Positions 24,513 to 24,618 of a DNA stretch of 24,618 bases are shown here, in pieces. This DNA is from a virus. The position numbers and the translations under genes were made by a program. The notes beneath the pieces were generated by a model, which was given only the letters and a program-made list of their open reading frames with translations, made no database searches and was not told the DNA's origin. Position 1 is the stretch's first letter; every line of letters starts with the position of its first letter. The stretch is taken from positions 1 through 24,618 of IMG/VR virus record IMGVR_UViG_3300042197_003773. One strand, written 5' to 3'.

Positions 24513-24618
24513 TCAGCAAGCCATAAGAACGCAAGGCACGCAGTAACTGCCGTCCTCGTAGGTGCAGCACACGTTGGTGCTGGTGACTTTGGCGATGGTC
24601 TTGCTGCGGATGATGTCG
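24513..24618 (-). CDS. Partial Cys-rich ORF at the right edge
   Basis: Only the C-terminal 34 or so residues are in the window: DIIRSKTIAKVTSTNVCCTY then EDGSYCVPCVLMAC and a TGA stop. Five cysteines in 18 residues (CC ... C-x2-C ... C) suggest a metal-binding or disulphide-bonded tail. C-ending codons match the other minus-strand genes. The product cannot be identified. Confidence 0.5.
   Translation of the reverse strand, partial: DIIRSKTIAKVTSTNVCCTYEDGSYCVPCVLMAC

Noticed and set aside
1-24618. CRISPR array
   Set aside because: No regularly spaced 20-40 bp direct repeats; the only repeats are 9- to 26-bp operator- or iteron-like sites.

Overview
The window is a compact, mostly coding piece of a temperate phage or prophage-like element of a picocyanobacterium (Synechococcus/Cyanobium type; GC looks to be near 60%). 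The evidence is a cyanobacteria-type AbrB regulator (cyAbrB), a primary-like sigma factor, a phage family-A DNA polymerase, a primase-helicase, a modular endolysin, a tyrosine integrase, three HNH homing endonucleases, a DUF932 protein, and many tiny ORFs chained by ATGA stop/start overlaps. No capsid, tail, portal or terminase gene is visible. The window is therefore either the early/replication/lysis/integration part of a larger phage or a satellite/plasmid-like element.

Layout. (1) 11-9772, minus strand: about 30 small accessory genes in tightly coupled operons. They include a stomatin-like membrane protein, a ribbon-helix-helix protein, a helix-turn-helix protein, DUF932, a gp88-like Cys-rich protein and two HNH genes. 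One HNH gene sits inside an RlpA-like secreted-protein gene and splits it. (2) 9773-10726: a roughly 950-bp region without a convincing gene. It holds minus-strand TTGACA elements in a 26-bp direct repeat, several palindromes, a hairpin/T-run terminator just before the next gene, and a cluster of 9-bp TGAGTCTCA sites. (3) 10727-14504, minus strand: the early/regulatory operon, transcribed in the order candidate ssDNA-binding protein, XRE regulator, PD-(D/E)XK nuclease, unknown, dNMP kinase, two small genes, sigma factor. It has a near-consensus promoter at its head and an intrinsic terminator after its first gene. (4) 14505-14757: divergent control region. (5) 14758-21705, mainly plus strand: primase-helicase, DNA polymerase, cyAbrB, a small gene, endolysin and a small gene. 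One small minus-strand gene lies between primase and polymerase. (6) 21702-24341, minus strand: small membrane and basic proteins, an HNH gene, a DUF7936-like protein and the integrase. A truncated Cys-rich ORF runs off the right edge.

Primase, polymerase, nuclease, nucleotide kinase and the candidate ssDNA-binding protein form a DNA replication set. The sigma factor, cyAbrB and XRE protein form a regulatory set. The strongest new-looking signals are three. First, seven copies of TGTCCAAAAC, in both orientations and several reading frames, lie in the 3' tail of the primase gene and look like replication-origin iterons. Second, a 9-bp near-palindrome TGAGNCTCA, usually in tandem pairs, recurs at control sites and at the candidate origin. 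Third, the 950-bp non-coding region could be a structured RNA or an attenuated leader. The + strand is visibly G-rich whichever strand is coding, which suggests a replication-linked strand bias. Family assignments are from memory of the families; no database search was possible.
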